Assembly (NCBI GenBank): GCA_016703425.1
Contig: JADJCA010000001.1
Location: forward strand, 558,001-622,000
DNA length: 64,000 nt
Source of the DNA: Myxococcales bacterium
GTDB lineage: Bacteria > Myxococcota_A > Polyangia > Polyangiales > Polyangiaceae
Direction: 5' to 3'
The notes below the pieces were generated by a model. That model did no database searches. It was not told the DNA's origin and saw only the letters and a list, made by a program, of their open reading frames with translations. Each line of letters starts with the position of its first letter. The first letter of the stretch is position 1. Shown here one piece after another: positions 21,837-30,228 of the stretch. Position numbers and translations under genes: made by a program.

Positions 21837-22198
21837 GGGAACGATTTCGCGCGGCAAACCGTCGCCTTCTGGGGCAATCCGCCGACGCTGAGTACAGCGA
21901 GAATTGACGCACGCGAGGAAGCTTCGCGCGTCGATGGGTTCGCACCTCAGCTCACGAGGGCGCGCGGGCAGTGGAACAAATGATCCACGAAAAACGTGAC
22001 GGCGTTCGCGCGCCATGTCTAGGATTTGCTGGAAAATTACGAATGACGTCGCGCTTCCGCGGGAGGCCGCGGCACGCCCACCGTAAGACGAAATCGACAC
22101 GGTCCGCACTCCGCTCGGGAGGTTGCGACATGTGTGCACGGGCTCGTCCGTGGTTGGCGAGGTGTTTGCTTCAAAGTTGACAAGCGGAGCGGGGAGCA
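21837..22198 (+). other. 362-base intergenic region without a gene
   Basis: The only gap longer than 300 bases. It is slightly less G+C rich than its surroundings. A 69-codon open frame inside (21971-22180) has no ribosome site or convincing composition. The one supported element is the sigma-54-type promoter at 22154-22170 near its right end. No tRNA, repeat or terminator was seen. Confidence 0.6.
22154..22170 (+). promoter_or_regulatory. Sigma-54 (RpoN) -24/-12 promoter
   Basis: TTGGCGAGGTGTTTGCT matches the -24/-12 consensus YTGGCACGRNNNTTGCW at all but two specified positions. The invariant GG (22156-22157) and GC (22168-22169) are exactly 10 bases apart. The predicted start is near 22181, followed by the ribosome site GGAGCGGGGAG (22186-22196) and the ATG at 22199, a sensible leader of about 18 bases. 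No enhancer-binding activator gene lies in the window. Confidence 0.6.
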
Positions 22199-23245
22199 AT
22201 GAACGGCATTCACTTGAGCTTGACGTTGTGCGCCATCGGCGGCCTCTTGCTCTTCGGAACCGAGCGGCGAGGAAGGGCGACAACGCCGCCGTCCGCCGAC
22301 ATCGTCACTGCGGCCGCAACCGTCGAGGCGCCCACGCCTGTCGAGGCGACGCCCGCGCCCGACGCAATCGTTGCCCCGGAGACGACGACCGGCCTCGCAG
22401 CGAAAACGCCGGCCACGCCGGCGCCGACGACGTCAAGCAACTGCCCCGTCGGCATGGTGGAGGTCGAGGGCGACTTCTGCCCCAACCTGGAGCAGAAGTG
22501 CCTCCGCTGGCTCGACCCCGAGACCCGCATGCGTTGCGCGGAGTTCGCCCCGACCGGTGCCTGCCAAGGCAAGACCGTGCACAAGCGTTTCTGCATGGAC
22601 CGCTTCGAATACCCGAATCAACCGGGCGAGAAGCCGGTCGTCATGAAGACTTGGTGGGAAGCCAAAGCGACCTGCGACGTCCAGGGCAAGCGGCTTTGCG
22701 GCGAGAGCGAGTGGACGTTGGCCTGCGAAGGGCAAGAGCGTTTGCCGTACCCCTACGGTCACGCGCGCAACGCCGAAGCGTGCAACATCGACAAGCCGTA
22801 CCTCCTGCCGGACGAGAAGGCGATCGCCAACCCGCAGACGCGTGACGCGGAGGTGGCTCGCCTCGATCAACGCGAGGCCTCGGGCGGTCGCGACTCGTGC
22901 GTGAGTCCCTTCGGCGTTCACGACATGACCGGCAACGTCGACGAGTGGGTCGTCAACGAATCAGGCCGCCCCTACCAGAGCGGCTTGAAGGGCGGCTACT
23001 GGGGCCCGGTGCGCACGCGCTGCCGGCCCATGACGACGGCGCACAACGAAGACTTCAATTTCTACCAGATCGGCTTCCGCTGCTGCGGCGAGGTGCCAGG
23101 CGCGGCGAAGATGGCCTCTGCCAAGAAGCCCGCGAAGGGCGAGGCGACCAAGTCTGCCGCCAAGAGCGACGCCAACGAGGGCTCGTCGAAGGCCAAGGGC
23201 TCGTCGTCGGGCAGCGCCTCAGGCACGGCGCTCGCGGGGAGCTGA
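22199..23245 (+). CDS. SUMF1/FGE-sulfatase-domain protein, probably non-catalytic
   Basis: A 348-residue exported protein. An N-terminal hydrophobic segment (about 4-21) and Ala/Thr/Pro linker are followed by a formylglycine-generating-enzyme-type domain (about 80-300), recognised by MVEVEGDFC, CMDRFEYPN, AKATCDVQGKRLCGESEWTLAC, DMTGNVDEWV and GFRCC. In true FGE the active site is GGSFLCHDSYC with two cysteines; here the matching segment is GGYWGPVRTRC, so the first catalytic cysteine is P270 and only C275 remains. Cysteine oxidation is therefore unlikely, and a binding or structural role is more plausible. The tail (about 305-348) is Lys/Ala/Ser-rich. The ATG has a strong ribosome site and a sigma-54 promoter in front. 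Confidence 0.82.
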   Translation: MNGIHLSLTLCAIGGLLLFGTERRGRATTPPSADIVTAAATVEAPTPVEATPAPDAIVAPETTTGLAAKTPATPAPTTSSNCPVGMVEVEGDFCPNLEQKCLRWLDPETRMRCAEFAPTGACQGKTVHKRFCMDRFEYPNQPGEKPVVMKTWWEAKATCDVQGKRLCGESEWTLACEGQERLPYPYGHARNAEACNIDKPYLLPDEKAIANPQTRDAEVARLDQREASGGRDSCVSPFGVHDMTGNVDEWVVNESGRPYQSGLKGGYWGPVRTRCRPMTTAHNEDFNFYQIGFRCCGEVPGAAKMASAKKPAKGEATKSAAKSDANEGSSKAKGSSSGSASGTALAGS

Positions 23246-23257
23246 GAGCGCGCGCCG

Positions 23258-23737
23258 CTACGGCGCCGACTCGCCGGTGTCCGGCGCGCCCGCGTCTTTC
23301 GACTTGGTCACGCGCAGGGGCGCCTCGCCGTATTCGGTGCGCATCTTTCGCGTCAGCGAGTCGGCCAGCGTCATCTCGTGATAGCGCGGCATCTGAGGTA
23401 GCTGGACGATGACGCTCACGAGGGCATCGTCGTCGCGCGACCGGACCAGCTCGATGGAGCCTGACGAGGGCTTGTTGCCGGACTCTGGCGATTTGTACTC
23501 GAACATCACGTAGCCGGCGGCGTCGTCCTTTTCGACGACCTTGAAGCCCATGTCGACTCGCACGAGACGCAGCGCCGCGTTCCACGTTCGCTCGAACCCG
23601 TAGCGCGACTCGACGGAGGTCTTCGCAACGGCCTCATCGCTCGTCAACACGATGGCGGAGGCCACAGCCGCGCCACTCAACGCGCCCAACAGGGGGGCGG
23701 AGACGACCACTCGCCTAAGGAAGCCGCGCAGGAGCAT
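23258..23737 (-). CDS. Exported protein of unknown function
   Basis: A 159-residue protein with a basic start and hydrophobic segment (about 10-32), consistent with a signal peptide. The mature domain alternates predicted strands and helices (GFERTWNAALRLVRVDMGFKV, AGYVMFEYKS, ALVSVIVQLPQM), a pattern reminiscent of small periplasmic or outer-membrane assembly domains, though I cannot name the family. It is the last gene of the minus-strand polysaccharide set, 81 bases after the membrane protein gene, and converges on the SUMF1-like gene. Confidence 0.6.
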   Translation of the reverse strand: MLLRGFLRRVVVSAPLLGALSGAAVASAIVLTSDEAVAKTSVESRYGFERTWNAALRLVRVDMGFKVVEKDDAAGYVMFEYKSPESGNKPSSGSIELVRSRDDDALVSVIVQLPQMPRYHEMTLADSLTRKMRTEYGEAPLRVTKSKDAGAPDTGESAP

Positions 23738-23818
23738 CTGCCTTCGCTATCGCAAGTGGCTCGCTCCAGCCAAACAACCTGCGCGCCGGGGCGAGGGCTT
23801 GAGCAGGCCGGTTCGCGC

Positions 23819-24952
23819 TTACGCCTCGTCGCGGAGCTTCTTGAGCGCACCGCCGTCGACGAGCAGGAAGCCCGTGGCTGCGAGGATGTGCCAGACCAAC
23901 TGAATCGAATAGAGCAGGAAGACGTAGGCCGACCCGGGCCCCGTGACGATGTCCGTCGGGAAATACATCGTCATGCCGGCGTAGATGCCGAGGTGGAACA
24001 CGCCGAGCAGGCCCGGCGGACCAGGGATCAGGATGGTGATGCCCAACATGCCCATGAGCGCGCAGGTTTCGCCGAAGGTAATGGCGCTGCCGTCCACGTG
24101 GGCAACTCCGCAGCCCCACGCGAGGATCCACATGCCGAGGGCGTTCAGGCCCCAATAGAACGACGTCTCGAGGAGGAAGCCGGCGGCGTCGCGGCCTCGA
24201 CTGAAGAAGTGGAGTCCGTCGGCGAGGCGCTCGGCCATGCCGGCGAGCTTCTCGCCCAGCCGCGGCGACACCAGCCCGAAGACGGCGAGCGTGAGCCGGT
24301 GGGCCCATGCGCGCGCGAAGTAGTAGACGCCGATGACGACGAAGGCGGCGAGAAAGACGCCGAGCATGAGAAAGCCCGACGCACGAACCTGCGCCACCGA
24401 GATGGGGAAGCCGACGACCTTTTCCGGAAGCGGTTCGATATGCGGGACGAGCACGAGCGCCACGGCCAGCACAGCGCTCAAGTAAAGGCCGTCGACGACG
24501 CGCTCGGCCACGATGGTCCCGGTGGCGGCGGAGCCGCTGATCACGCCTTTTTGGCGGATCATGACCGGCCGCACGAACTCACCGAGTCGGAAAGGTAGGA
24601 GCAAGATGGCCGCGAAGCCGACCCAAGAGACCGCGAGGATCCGCCTCCGCGGTACGACCGCGATGGAGCGGAGCAAGTACCGCCAGCGCACAGCGCGGAA
24701 GTAGTGCATGACGAGCAGCGGCACGAGGTAGGCCGCAACCACCCACCACTTCACGCGATGAAAGTCGCTCCGCTGAGGGACCAGCGAGAGACCGCCCTTT
24801 TGGAGGCTGTAGATCAAGAGGACGGTGATGACCGCCGACAGCAGCAGCTTCACCCGGTGGCGCGCGACGAAGCCCGGACCGCCGGGGTTCGGCGGCGGGA
24901 CCGACGAAAGGGTGCCGCTTGTCACGCCGCCGCGCTCCGTTCTCTCAATCAC
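23819..24952 (-). CDS. Lysylphosphatidylglycerol synthase-type integral membrane protein
   Basis: A polytopic membrane protein of about 377 residues from the LPG_synthase_TM/UPF0104 group. Hydrophobic helices are spread across the chain, and family blocks such as HYFRAVRWRYLL, LLPFRLGEFVRPV and GTIVAERVVDGLYLSAVL are visible; there is no soluble aminoacyl-transferase domain. Relatives have been linked to lipid or polysaccharide precursor handling. The start is set at the GTG at 24952, which overlaps the upstream stop as GTGA; a GTG at 24925 with an upstream GGAG is the alternative. Its place after a nucleotide-sugar dehydrogenase suggests a role in surface polysaccharide; this is inference. 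Confidence 0.8.
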   Translation of the reverse strand: MIERTERGGVTSGTLSSVPPPNPGGPGFVARHRVKLLLSAVITVLLIYSLQKGGLSLVPQRSDFHRVKWWVVAAYLVPLLVMHYFRAVRWRYLLRSIAVVPRRRILAVSWVGFAAILLLPFRLGEFVRPVMIRQKGVISGSAATGTIVAERVVDGLYLSAVLAVALVLVPHIEPLPEKVVGFPISVAQVRASGFLMLGVFLAAFVVIGVYYFARAWAHRLTLAVFGLVSPRLGEKLAGMAERLADGLHFFSRGRDAAGFLLETSFYWGLNALGMWILAWGCGVAHVDGSAITFGETCALMGMLGITILIPGPPGLLGVFHLGIYAGMTMYFPTDIVTGPGSAYVFLLYSIQLVWHILAATGFLLVDGGALKKLRDEA

Positions 24953-26226
24953 ACGCTGAAGTAGCGAATGCCACGGCCGGCCGAGGTGGGCTCGAAAGCG
25001 CTTTTGACATCGACCAGAATGCCGCGATCTTTGATGCATTCGAGGAGCTTTGGTCCAGCGTCGGCGAACTCCTTGTGGGCCACCGCAAAAACGAGCCCAT
25101 CGAGGCCTTTGAACTCAGAGAGCGGCGACAGCTTGAGGCCGTACTCGTGCATCACTTCGTCGGCGTTCGCGAGCGGATCGTGAATGAGAGGCTCGATCCC
25201 GAACTGGCGGAGTTCTTTGACGATGTCAGGCACCTTGCTGTTGCGCACGTCGTTGCAGTTCTCCTTGAACGTGAGCCCGAGGATCCCGACGCGCGCCCCC
25301 TTCACGGGCGTGTCTTGTTCGATGAGCAGCTTGATGAGCTTCTGGGCGACGAAAGGCCCCATCATGTTGTTGATGCGTCGGCCCGCGAGGATGACCTCCG
25401 GCTGGTAGCCGAGGCGCTGGGCGGCCGTCGTCAGGTAGTACGGGTCAACCCCGATGCAATGCCCGCCGACGAGGCCCGGCTTGAAGGGCAAGAAGTTCCA
25501 CTTGGTGCCGGCCGCCGCGAGGACGTCCTTGGTGCGGATGCCCATTCGGTCGAAGATCACCGCGAGCTCGTTCATGAGCGCGATGTTGATGTCGCGCTGG
25601 GTGTTTTCGATGACCTTCGCCGCCTCGGCGACCTTGATGCTCTGCGCACGGTGCACGCCCGCGTCGATGACCGCGCCATACGTGGCGGCGACCCGGTCGA
25701 GGGTGGGACCGTCTTCCCCTGAGACGACCTTGATGATCCGCTCGAGGGTGTGCTCCTTGTCGCCCGGATTGATGCGCTCCGGCGAGTACCCCAGCTTGAA
25801 GTCGACGCTCTGCTTGAGCCCCGACAGGCGCGCGAGGATGGGCCCGCAGATGTCTTCCGTGACGCCCGGGTAAACGGTGGACTCGTAGACGACGACGGCA
25901 CCCTTCGAGAGGGCCTTGGCGACGGTCTCCGAGGCCTTGACCACCGGCGTCAGGTCCGGGACGTTGTTCTCGTCGACGGGCGTCGGTACGGCGACGACGA
26001 AGAAGGTCACGCCCTCAAGCGCCGCCGGGTCGTAGGTCATCTTGAGTTTGGTGCCCTTCAGGACCTCGGCCGGAACCTCGTGGTTGCGGTCGTAACCTCG
26101 GTTGAGCTCGTCGACCTTCTCCTTGTGGATGTCGAAGCCCACCACACCGTCAAACTTGCGCGCGAACCCGAGCGCCACCGGCAGGCCGACGTACCCAAGT
26201 CCAATCACCGCGATCCGCTCGCTCAT
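24949..26226 (-). CDS. Nucleotide-sugar 6-dehydrogenase (UDP-GlcNAc/UDP-glucose dehydrogenase family, TviB/WbpA-like)
   Basis: NAD-dependent four-electron oxidation of a nucleotide sugar to its uronic acid, supplying polysaccharide precursors. The 425-residue protein has the N-terminal NAD-binding Rossmann motif GLGYVG (residues 9-14), the central dimerisation domain and the catalytic segment GGHCIGVDPYYL with C257. GGHCIGVDPYYL and the SPERINPGD block resemble the TviB/WbpA-type enzymes acting on UDP-N-acetyl-hexosamines more than plain UDP-glucose dehydrogenases; the exact substrate cannot be settled here. The ATG at 26226 is preferred over the one at 26238 because it has GGAG eight bases upstream. 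The downstream membrane-protein start overlaps its stop. Confidence 0.92.
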   Translation of the reverse strand: MSERIAVIGLGYVGLPVALGFARKFDGVVGFDIHKEKVDELNRGYDRNHEVPAEVLKGTKLKMTYDPAALEGVTFFVVAVPTPVDENNVPDLTPVVKASETVAKALSKGAVVVYESTVYPGVTEDICGPILARLSGLKQSVDFKLGYSPERINPGDKEHTLERIIKVVSGEDGPTLDRVAATYGAVIDAGVHRAQSIKVAEAAKVIENTQRDINIALMNELAVIFDRMGIRTKDVLAAAGTKWNFLPFKPGLVGGHCIGVDPYYLTTAAQRLGYQPEVILAGRRINNMMGPFVAQKLIKLLIEQDTPVKGARVGILGLTFKENCNDVRNSKVPDIVKELRQFGIEPLIHDPLANADEVMHEYGLKLSPLSEFKGLDGLVFAVAHKEFADAGPKLLECIKDRGILVDVKSAFEPTSAGRGIRYFSV

Positions 26227-26356
26227 CGGTTGCTCCACTGCTCAGGCGCTCTCCATCGAGGCCGCACTGAGCGGGCAGCCTTACCACGAGCCCGAGCAGG
26301 CGACGAGCGCCCTCGTGCCGCGCCTTTCGGCGCCCGCGGCGGCTCACCGACTCGGC

Positions 26357-27088
26357 TCACCGCAGGCGCGCGGGGGGGGCCAGGATCCGGCCGGGCCCGT
26401 CGCGCAAGAGGGCCACCACACCGGCGTCGCCGACGCGCTGCCGCAAGCGCTCGATGCCCCGAGCGACGTCGTCCACGTCGGCCGGGCGATGGGCGTCGGA
26501 GCACGCCGCTTCGTACGCCTCCTCATCGAGCAGCTCCTCGGCGGCGCGCTGCGAGGCGCGGCCGTATTTTCCAACGAGCGCTGCCACATCCAAGAGCAAG
26601 TGGGCTCCCGCATCCAGGAACGGCTCGAGGCACCCGACGTCCTTCCAGACGGGCTGATATCGCTCGGGGTGCGCGATGACGACGTGAAAGCCGGCTCGGC
26701 GGACGTCGAAGAGTCGGTGCTGCAAGAACGCGGGGAACGCCTGGGGCGAGAACTCGACAAGGATTGATTTGCCACCAGGGTAGGGGAGACTCTGGCCCCC
26801 TACGATCCTGCCGAAGACCACGTCGTCGAAGAAGTGCTCGCTCGAGAGGTGCACGACCGGCAGGCCGGCGCGATCGGCCGGAAAATGCTGAAGCGTCTCG
26901 GCGTACGCCGCCTCGAGGGCGGCCCGGTCGTTGTTGAACATGCCGGGACGCATGTGCGGCGTGGCGACGACCGTGGAAAACCCTACGGCGTGAAGGCGCC
27001 GCAAGAGTTCAACGCCTTCGCCCGCCGACTTGACGCCATCGTCGATGGCGGCGACCCAGTGGGAATGCAAGTCGACGTAGCCGAGCAC
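26357..27088 (-). CDS. CpsB/CapC-type PHP-domain protein tyrosine phosphatase
   Basis: A 243-residue metal-dependent phosphatase of the YwqE/CpsB/CapC family, which dephosphorylates tyrosine kinases controlling capsule or exopolysaccharide export. The PHP-fold metal motifs are present in order: DLHSHW (residues 6-11), ATPHM, a central Glu/His segment (SSEHFFDD), AHPERY and CSDAH near the C-terminus. The start is a GTG at 27088. It sits upstream of the nucleotide-sugar dehydrogenase with a gap of about 130 bases and is divergent from the MglA-like gene. No tyrosine autokinase is visible in the window, so its target may lie elsewhere. Confidence 0.87.
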   Translation of the reverse strand: MLGYVDLHSHWVAAIDDGVKSAGEGVELLRRLHAVGFSTVVATPHMRPGMFNNDRAALEAAYAETLQHFPADRAGLPVVHLSSEHFFDDVVFGRIVGGQSLPYPGGKSILVEFSPQAFPAFLQHRLFDVRRAGFHVVIAHPERYQPVWKDVGCLEPFLDAGAHLLLDVAALVGKYGRASQRAAEELLDEEAYEAACSDAHRPADVDDVARGIERLRQRVGDAGVVALLRDGPGRILAPPARLR

Positions 27089-27187
27089 CGGTCAGGCTTA
27101 GCACGTCTCGTCGAAACGAACGCTTCGCAGCGAGCGCGCTATCCGGGAGAAACGCGCACGCGTTAGGATGGCCCGTCGTAGCGCACC

Positions 27188-28339
27188 ATGGCCTCCTTCA
27201 ATCCCCTCACCAAAGAGCTGGTCTTCAAGATTGTCTTTTCCGGGTGCGGCCTCGGGGGAAAGACCACAACCCTGGAGCGCCTCTACGAGGCGGCGCCGGT
27301 CGAGCGGCGAGGACAGCTCGTCTCGTTGGCCACCGCGAGCGATCGGACGCTCTATTTCGACTTCCTGCCCCTCCGTGGCGAGCGGGTGCGGGGCCTCGGG
27401 GTGCGCCTCCAGCTCTTCACGGTGCCGGGGCAGGTGCACTACGCCGCCACGCGCAAGCTCGTCCTGACAGGCGCCGACGGCATCGTCTTCGTCGCCGACG
27501 CCCAGGCGGCGCGCCTCGACGCTAACCTGGAGTCGCTCGAAGACCTCGAGAAGAACCTGGCCGAGTTGGGCCGCTCGTTGGCGACGATGCCCCACGTCAT
27601 GCAGTGGAACAAGGGCGACCTACCGGCCACCATGAGCCCCACCGCGCTCGATGGAAGCCTCAACCGGCACGGCGCGCCGGCCCACTCGACGGTGGCCGCC
27701 ACCGGCGAAGGCGTCGCGGCGGTCCTCGAGAGCATCACCAAGGTGGCCGTAGCAGCTTACCTCTCGACCTTGCCTGACGCGGCAGGCCAGGCGGAAGAGG
27801 TCCGGGACACGACGCAGCGAATCAAGTTCGCGCCCGAGGGCGTCGGCCTGGCGGCAGCGGTACGCGACTGGACCGAAGGCCGTACCCTCGAGACGTCGCT
27901 GCCCGAACGCGCCTCGTTGACTCCGCGGACCGGGCGGCGATCGGAAGCGCGCGCGGGCAGCCTCGGCCCACCGAAAAGCGGCAACGGCCCCACGTCCAGC
28001 GACCGTTTCTCCTTGGCGGAGCTCTTCCCTGGCGCCGACCGCGTTGACGCACGCGGCGCGGAGGATCTGCTCCTTCGAGGCGACACCGCAGGAGCGGTCC
28101 TGGCGAGCGAGGCGCTGAGCGCCAAGTCCCTTGCGCTCATCGGCGAGGAGCGGGGCGCGGCGTGGCTCTTGGCGGGACTCCCCGCCGACGGATACCGGAC
28201 GTTCCGCGCCCTCGTCGCGGCGGCTCATGCCCACACGCCCATCTCGCGGGACGCGGCGCTCCGGTGCCTGCTGTGGGCCGCGATGGCGGCCGTCGCCGCG
28301 CGACCCGACACGAGCCACCTTGTAGGCGGCGGACACTAA
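27188..28339 (+). CDS. MglA-like small GTPase with C-terminal extension
   Basis: The N-terminal part (about 1-195) is a Ras-like GTPase of the MglA type. P-loop GCGLGGKT occupies G19-T26, switch-II is TVPGQ (78-82; MglA proteins have Pro where Ras has Ala) and the base-recognition motif is NKGD (141-144). In myxobacteria MglA is the polarity switch for motility. Canonical MglA ends near residue 195; this protein carries about 190 more residues: a Ser/Pro-rich linker (about 235-285) and a helical C-terminal domain with a SLAELFPGADRV motif. That makes it an MglA paralogue rather than MglA itself. No clear ribosome site precedes the ATG. It is followed after 59 bases by a Ser/Thr kinase gene. 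Confidence 0.85.
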   Translation: MASFNPLTKELVFKIVFSGCGLGGKTTTLERLYEAAPVERRGQLVSLATASDRTLYFDFLPLRGERVRGLGVRLQLFTVPGQVHYAATRKLVLTGADGIVFVADAQAARLDANLESLEDLEKNLAELGRSLATMPHVMQWNKGDLPATMSPTALDGSLNRHGAPAHSTVAATGEGVAAVLESITKVAVAAYLSTLPDAAGQAEEVRDTTQRIKFAPEGVGLAAAVRDWTEGRTLETSLPERASLTPRTGRRSEARAGSLGPPKSGNGPTSSDRFSLAELFPGADRVDARGAEDLLLRGDTAGAVLASEALSAKSLALIGEERGAAWLLAGLPADGYRTFRALVAAAHAHTPISRDAALRCLLWAAMAAVAARPDTSHLVGGGH

Positions 28340-28398
28340 TCGACCAAGACTTGCCGGAACATGGAAGTTGGTTGTCACCGCGTGTAGAATCCCTTGGC

Positions 28399-30162
28399 AT
28401 GTCGGGCCAGGTGGCGGCTGACGAGGAGCCGGAATCAGAGCGTGGCTACACGTTGCGACGAGGCACCCGCCTCGGTCGATACGAGTTGCTGCTTCCCATC
28501 GCGAAGGGCGGAATGGCCCGCGTGTGGGCTGCGCGCCAGCACGGGCAGCGCGGCTTCACGAAGCTCGTGGCCATCAAGACGATCCTTCCGCACCTCGCGC
28601 GTGAACCAGAGTTCGAGCGCATGTTTTTGGACGAGGCGCGCATCGCGTCGCTCGTTCACCACCCCAACGTCTGCGAGATCTACGAGCTCGGCGAGGAGGG
28701 GCAGGTCCTCTACCTCGCGATGGAGTGGATCCACGGCGACTCGCTGATCCACATCCTGCGCACGAGCGAGACCACCACCGAGCCTATGCCGCTGCGAATC
28801 GCGGCGCGCGTCGTCGCCGATGCGTGCGCGGGCTTGCACGCGGCCCACGAGCTCGTCGACGAGGACGGCCAGCCCATGAACGTCGTGCACCGCGACGTTT
28901 CGCCCCACAACATCCTGGTCTCCATCGATGGCCACGTGAAGGTCGCTGACTTCGGCGTCGCCAAGGCCCTCGGGCAATTGCACCAGGCCACGGTTGCGGG
29001 ACAAATCAAGGGCAAGCTCAGCTACATGGCGCCGGAGCAGGTGACCGGCTCTACCGTCGATCGTCGCAGCGACATCTTTTCGCTTGGCTGCGTTCTCTAC
29101 GAAGCGTGCACCGGCATGCTCCCTTTCCTCGGCGAAGCCGACCACCAGATCATGCACGCGCTCATGCGCGGCGAATACGTGATGCCGACCAAGCTGGTGC
29201 GGGGATTCCCGCCGGAGCTCGAGGCGATCATCGCGCGCTCGCTCGCGTCCGATCCCAACAAGCGTTACGCGACCGCGGAACGCATGCGTCTCGCCCTCGA
29301 AGAGTGGCTGCTCTCGACCGGATCGGTCGTCACGGCGGCCCACGTCGCGCAGATCGCGCGCCAGCGCGTCGGCCCGACGATCGACAAGCGCAAGGAGAAG
29401 ATCAAAGAGGCGAGCCAGAACGATCTGCTGCGCAGCACGGGCCACATGACCATCCCGCCGGCGGTGGGGGGCAACGCGAGCGGCGTCCAGATGACAGGAA
29501 CGGCGCCCGGCGAGGCGAGCTATCCCGGTGGCGGCAGCTACCCGACGGGCACGGAAACGGGACTGACGCAGGCGCCTTCCACGGGCAGCTATTTTGCGGC
29601 GGCCGGCATCGGCGTCTTCGTGGCCCTCTTGCTCGGCGCGGGAGGCATCTTCGCCATGCGCGCCATGGCGCGACAGCCCACGATCGTGGTGGCGCCGGCT
29701 GGCTCTGCGCCCGGCGACGTCGCCGCCCAACCGCAGGCCGCCCCGCGAGGAACGGAGACTACGCAGACCTCGCCAACGGCCCCGCCGACGGGCTCGACGC
29801 AGGCACCGACGGCGGCCACGGCGCCGCCGCAAGCCGTGGCGGCGAGCGCGCTCATCATCCGAACCTTCCCGCCCGACGCGATGGTGCTTGTGAACGAGAC
29901 GCTCTTGCCGCCGGGTGTGCGCCAGATCGCGAGGCCGCCGGCGGGCGTCACCATGACGCTCAAGGCGAGCGCCACCGGCTACCACGAAGCCTCGAAGGTG
30001 CTCGACGCCACGTCGCCGGACATCGTCGACGTCGTCCTCAAGAAGAAGGAGGGCCGCGTCGGACCAGGCCCCGGCGAGGGTGCGGTCACCCCGCCGCCGG
30101 TGGTGGCCCCCACGCCACGCAAGAACCCGGGAAAGACCGCCATTCCCGAGAGCCCCTACTGA
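28399..30162 (+). CDS. Transmembrane Ser/Thr protein kinase with PEGA-like domain
   Basis: A 587-residue Hanks-type kinase. The start is the ATG at 28399; the frame extends upstream but overlaps the GTPase gene. Kinase residues: ATP-binding K60 (VAIK), E79, catalytic H164-R165-D166, N171 and DFG 184-186. The Gly-rich loop is the loose form (AKGGMA) often seen in myxobacterial kinases, and the catalytic loop reads HRDVSPHN. A Gly/Ser-rich stretch leads to one membrane helix (about 394-416). The outer part has a Thr/Pro/Ala linker and a PEGA-like beta domain (about 483-553, with GYHEAS), ending in a basic, Pro-rich tail. No ribosome site is obvious. The two exported proteins encoded downstream may be partners. 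Confidence 0.9.
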   Translation: MSGQVAADEEPESERGYTLRRGTRLGRYELLLPIAKGGMARVWAARQHGQRGFTKLVAIKTILPHLAREPEFERMFLDEARIASLVHHPNVCEIYELGEEGQVLYLAMEWIHGDSLIHILRTSETTTEPMPLRIAARVVADACAGLHAAHELVDEDGQPMNVVHRDVSPHNILVSIDGHVKVADFGVAKALGQLHQATVAGQIKGKLSYMAPEQVTGSTVDRRSDIFSLGCVLYEACTGMLPFLGEADHQIMHALMRGEYVMPTKLVRGFPPELEAIIARSLASDPNKRYATAERMRLALEEWLLSTGSVVTAAHVAQIARQRVGPTIDKRKEKIKEASQNDLLRSTGHMTIPPAVGGNASGVQMTGTAPGEASYPGGGSYPTGTETGLTQAPSTGSYFAAAGIGVFVALLLGAGGIFAMRAMARQPTIVVAPAGSAPGDVAAQPQAAPRGTETTQTSPTAPPTGSTQAPTAATAPPQAVAASALIIRTFPPDAMVLVNETLLPPGVRQIARPPAGVTMTLKASATGYHEASKVLDATSPDIVDVVLKKKEGRVGPGPGEGAVTPPPVVAPTPRKNPGKTAIPESPY

Positions 30163-30228
30163 TCTCTGCTCTCTCCGCGACGATCTCCTCGCGTCGCCAC
30201 TTGCCCCTCACCGAGCCTGGAGCCTTCC

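Noticed and set aside
21971..22180. Small gene in the long intergenic region
   Set aside because: No ribosome site, poor composition, and it overlaps the sigma-54 promoter.
22177..22182. Perfect TTGACA as a -35 box
   Set aside because: It is only 17 bases before the ATG, leaving no room for a -10 and start; the sigma-54 element fits better.
28385..28390. TAGAAT as a -10 for a leaderless kinase mRNA
   Set aside because: No acceptable -35 at 16-18 bases upstream.
28162..28398. N-terminal extension of the first Ser/Thr kinase
   Set aside because: Overlaps the GTPase gene in another frame and is Arg/Pro-rich shadow sequence.
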